From NCBI GenBank assembly GCA_002747255.1, contig PDUC01000022.1:1-35014 (forward strand): a DNA stretch of 35,014 bases, read 5' to 3'. The translations under genes and the position numbers were made by a program. Source of the DNA: Acidobacteriota bacterium. Lineage in GTDB: Bacteria > Acidobacteriota > Holophagae > Acanthopleuribacterales > Acanthopleuribacteraceae. Position 1 is the stretch's first letter. Each line of letters opens with the position of its first letter. The notes below the pieces were generated by a model. That model was not told the origin of the DNA. It was given only the letters and a program-made list of their open reading frames with translations, and made no database searches. Shown one piece after another: positions 34,481 to 35,014 of this stretch.

Positions 34481-34583
34481 CAAATGCATTACCCATCATT
34501 TTGTGAGAGGCTTCCTGTATGAACATTTGTGTTTATCCGTGTTCATCTGTGGTTTCTTTTTTAACCACTGATGGACACGGATG
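34481..34583 (+). repeat. Repeat unit 4 (3'-truncated)
   Basis: Begins CAAATGCATTACCCATCAT and follows unit 3 to ATGGACACGGAT, where unrelated sequence takes over. Confidence 0.75.
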
Positions 34584-34625
34584 TATTTGACAAGATAAAA
34601 GGGACCCGGAAAAGAGAAATAAGCG

Positions 34626-34654
34626 GCACCCAAAGATCAAAGGCTTGGGTGTGC
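34626..34654 (-). terminator. Terminator for the ankyrin-repeat gene (minus strand)
   Basis: A 7-base stem (CACCCAA / TTGGGTG) with an 11-base loop. Read on the minus strand it is followed by a T-rich stretch (TTATTTCTCTTTT). It lies ~50 bases after the stop of the ankyrin fragment. Confidence 0.4.
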
Positions 34655-34700
34655 TATGTTGTGCTCCTCCTTAGAATTCTAAATACTGTTCAGCGTCTCA

Positions 34701-34915
34701 TTACTCTGCAAATAGACTGATAACTTTTTGGTTGCAGTTACTCGCTCGAGCTAATTCCTCTGGTGTAAGGCCCTCATTATTTCTGATACTGATACTGGCA
34801 TTATGATTTAAAAGAACCTGTATTGCTCTTATTTGTTTTTCAAGTTCAAGGTCATTTTTTTCCGCCACTCCAAAACAAGCGATGTGTAATGCTGTGTCTC
34901 CATTATTGTTTCTTA
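34701..34915 (-). pseudogene. Ankyrin-repeat protein, C-terminal fragment cut by an insertion
   Basis: About 71 residues: NNNGDTALHIACFGVAE is the start of an ankyrin repeat (GxTALHIA), followed by LLNHNASISIRNNEGLTP and EELARASNC, a second repeat boundary, then stop. The frame runs without a start codon up to 34915, where the left end of an IS66-family element begins and an in-frame TGA follows. The N-terminal part must lie beyond the window (after the insertion), so the gene is broken. Ankyrin repeats mediate protein-protein contacts. Nothing indicates this protein's partner. Confidence 0.8.
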
Positions 34916-35014
34916 GTAAGCGTCAATTATTCACCGCCTGTTCAAACGAATGAGACTTTGGCATCCTTGCCCCAAGGAGGATGCTATGGAAGAAAAAATT
35001 GCTTTTTGGCAACA
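34916..35014 (+). mobile_element. IS66-family insertion sequence, left end (continues beyond window)
   Basis: The end GTAAGCGTCAATTATT (34916-34931) matches the GTAAGCG... terminus typical of IS66 elements. The terminus interrupts the ankyrin gene. An IS66-type TnpA start follows at 34986. The right end and the expected 8-base target duplication (the last 8 bases on the left flank are GTTTCTTA, 34908-34915) lie outside the window. Confidence 0.8.
34986..35014 (+). CDS. tnpA: IS66-family accessory protein TnpA (N-terminus only)
   Basis: ATG with AAGGAGG 7-8 bases upstream opens MEEKIAFWQ, the start expected of IS66 TnpA (FWQ near residues 7-9). The sequence ends after about nine codons, so this is a partial call based on start, ribosome site and position in the element. 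Confidence 0.65.

Noticed and set aside
33943-34583. Possible CRISPR array in the repeated region
   Set aside because: Units are about 180-200 bases, share long non-repeat parts and contain inverted arms. There are no short direct repeats separated by uniform unique spacers, and no cas genes are near.

Overview
The window looks like chromosomal DNA of a Gram-negative, respiring, mesophilic bacterium of moderate G+C. The evidence is a lipoprotein signal, a cbb3-type oxidase with a fused CcoN-CcoO subunit, many TTG/GTG starts and a family of short dispersed repeats. A marine Acidobacteriota (Holophagae-like) or similar deep-branching lineage would fit, but that placement is inference. No rRNA or phylogenetic marker settles it.

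Left part (1-8.6 kb): two family-2 glycosyltransferases on the minus strand; a tRNA-Leu(CAA) with an encoded CCA end; a plus-strand pair of a sugar nucleotidyltransferase and an N-acetylhexosamine-1-kinase-like enzyme that could activate a salvaged sugar; a minus-strand group with rlmN between two uncharacterised small genes; and a secreted protein with repeated beta-type domains. Middle (8.8-13.9 kb): alaS, a lytic transglycosylase and dtd packed head to tail, then an HD-GYP response regulator.

13.9-22.5 kb is a long minus-strand respiratory cluster, in transcription order ccoI (split), ccoS, ccoNO (fusion), ccoQ, ccoP (one haem), then ccoG, ccoH, trmB and a QueD/PTPS-like gene. Most junctions overlap or are nearly contiguous. 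ccoS lies between ccoI and ccoNO and overlaps both. The copper ATPase ccoI is in two pieces that together lack roughly 60-70 residues (the first two membrane helices), and its phosphorylation motif is altered.

Right part (22.6-35 kb): a decayed IS66-family element, a DASS/SLC13 anion transporter, an M48 metalloprotease lipoprotein, an orphan FliB-type protein, a three-gene ABC importer with an NMT1/RibY-like binding protein, a small unknown gene overlapping an S15/CocE hydrolase, then about 640 bp of tandem palindromic repeats. The window ends inside an intact-looking IS66-family left end that has cut an ankyrin-repeat gene.

I found no CRISPR array, defence system, prophage or clearly new multi-gene system. 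The observations most worth following are the split ccoI beside an otherwise complete cbb3 operon, the repeat array, and the two IS66 traces.
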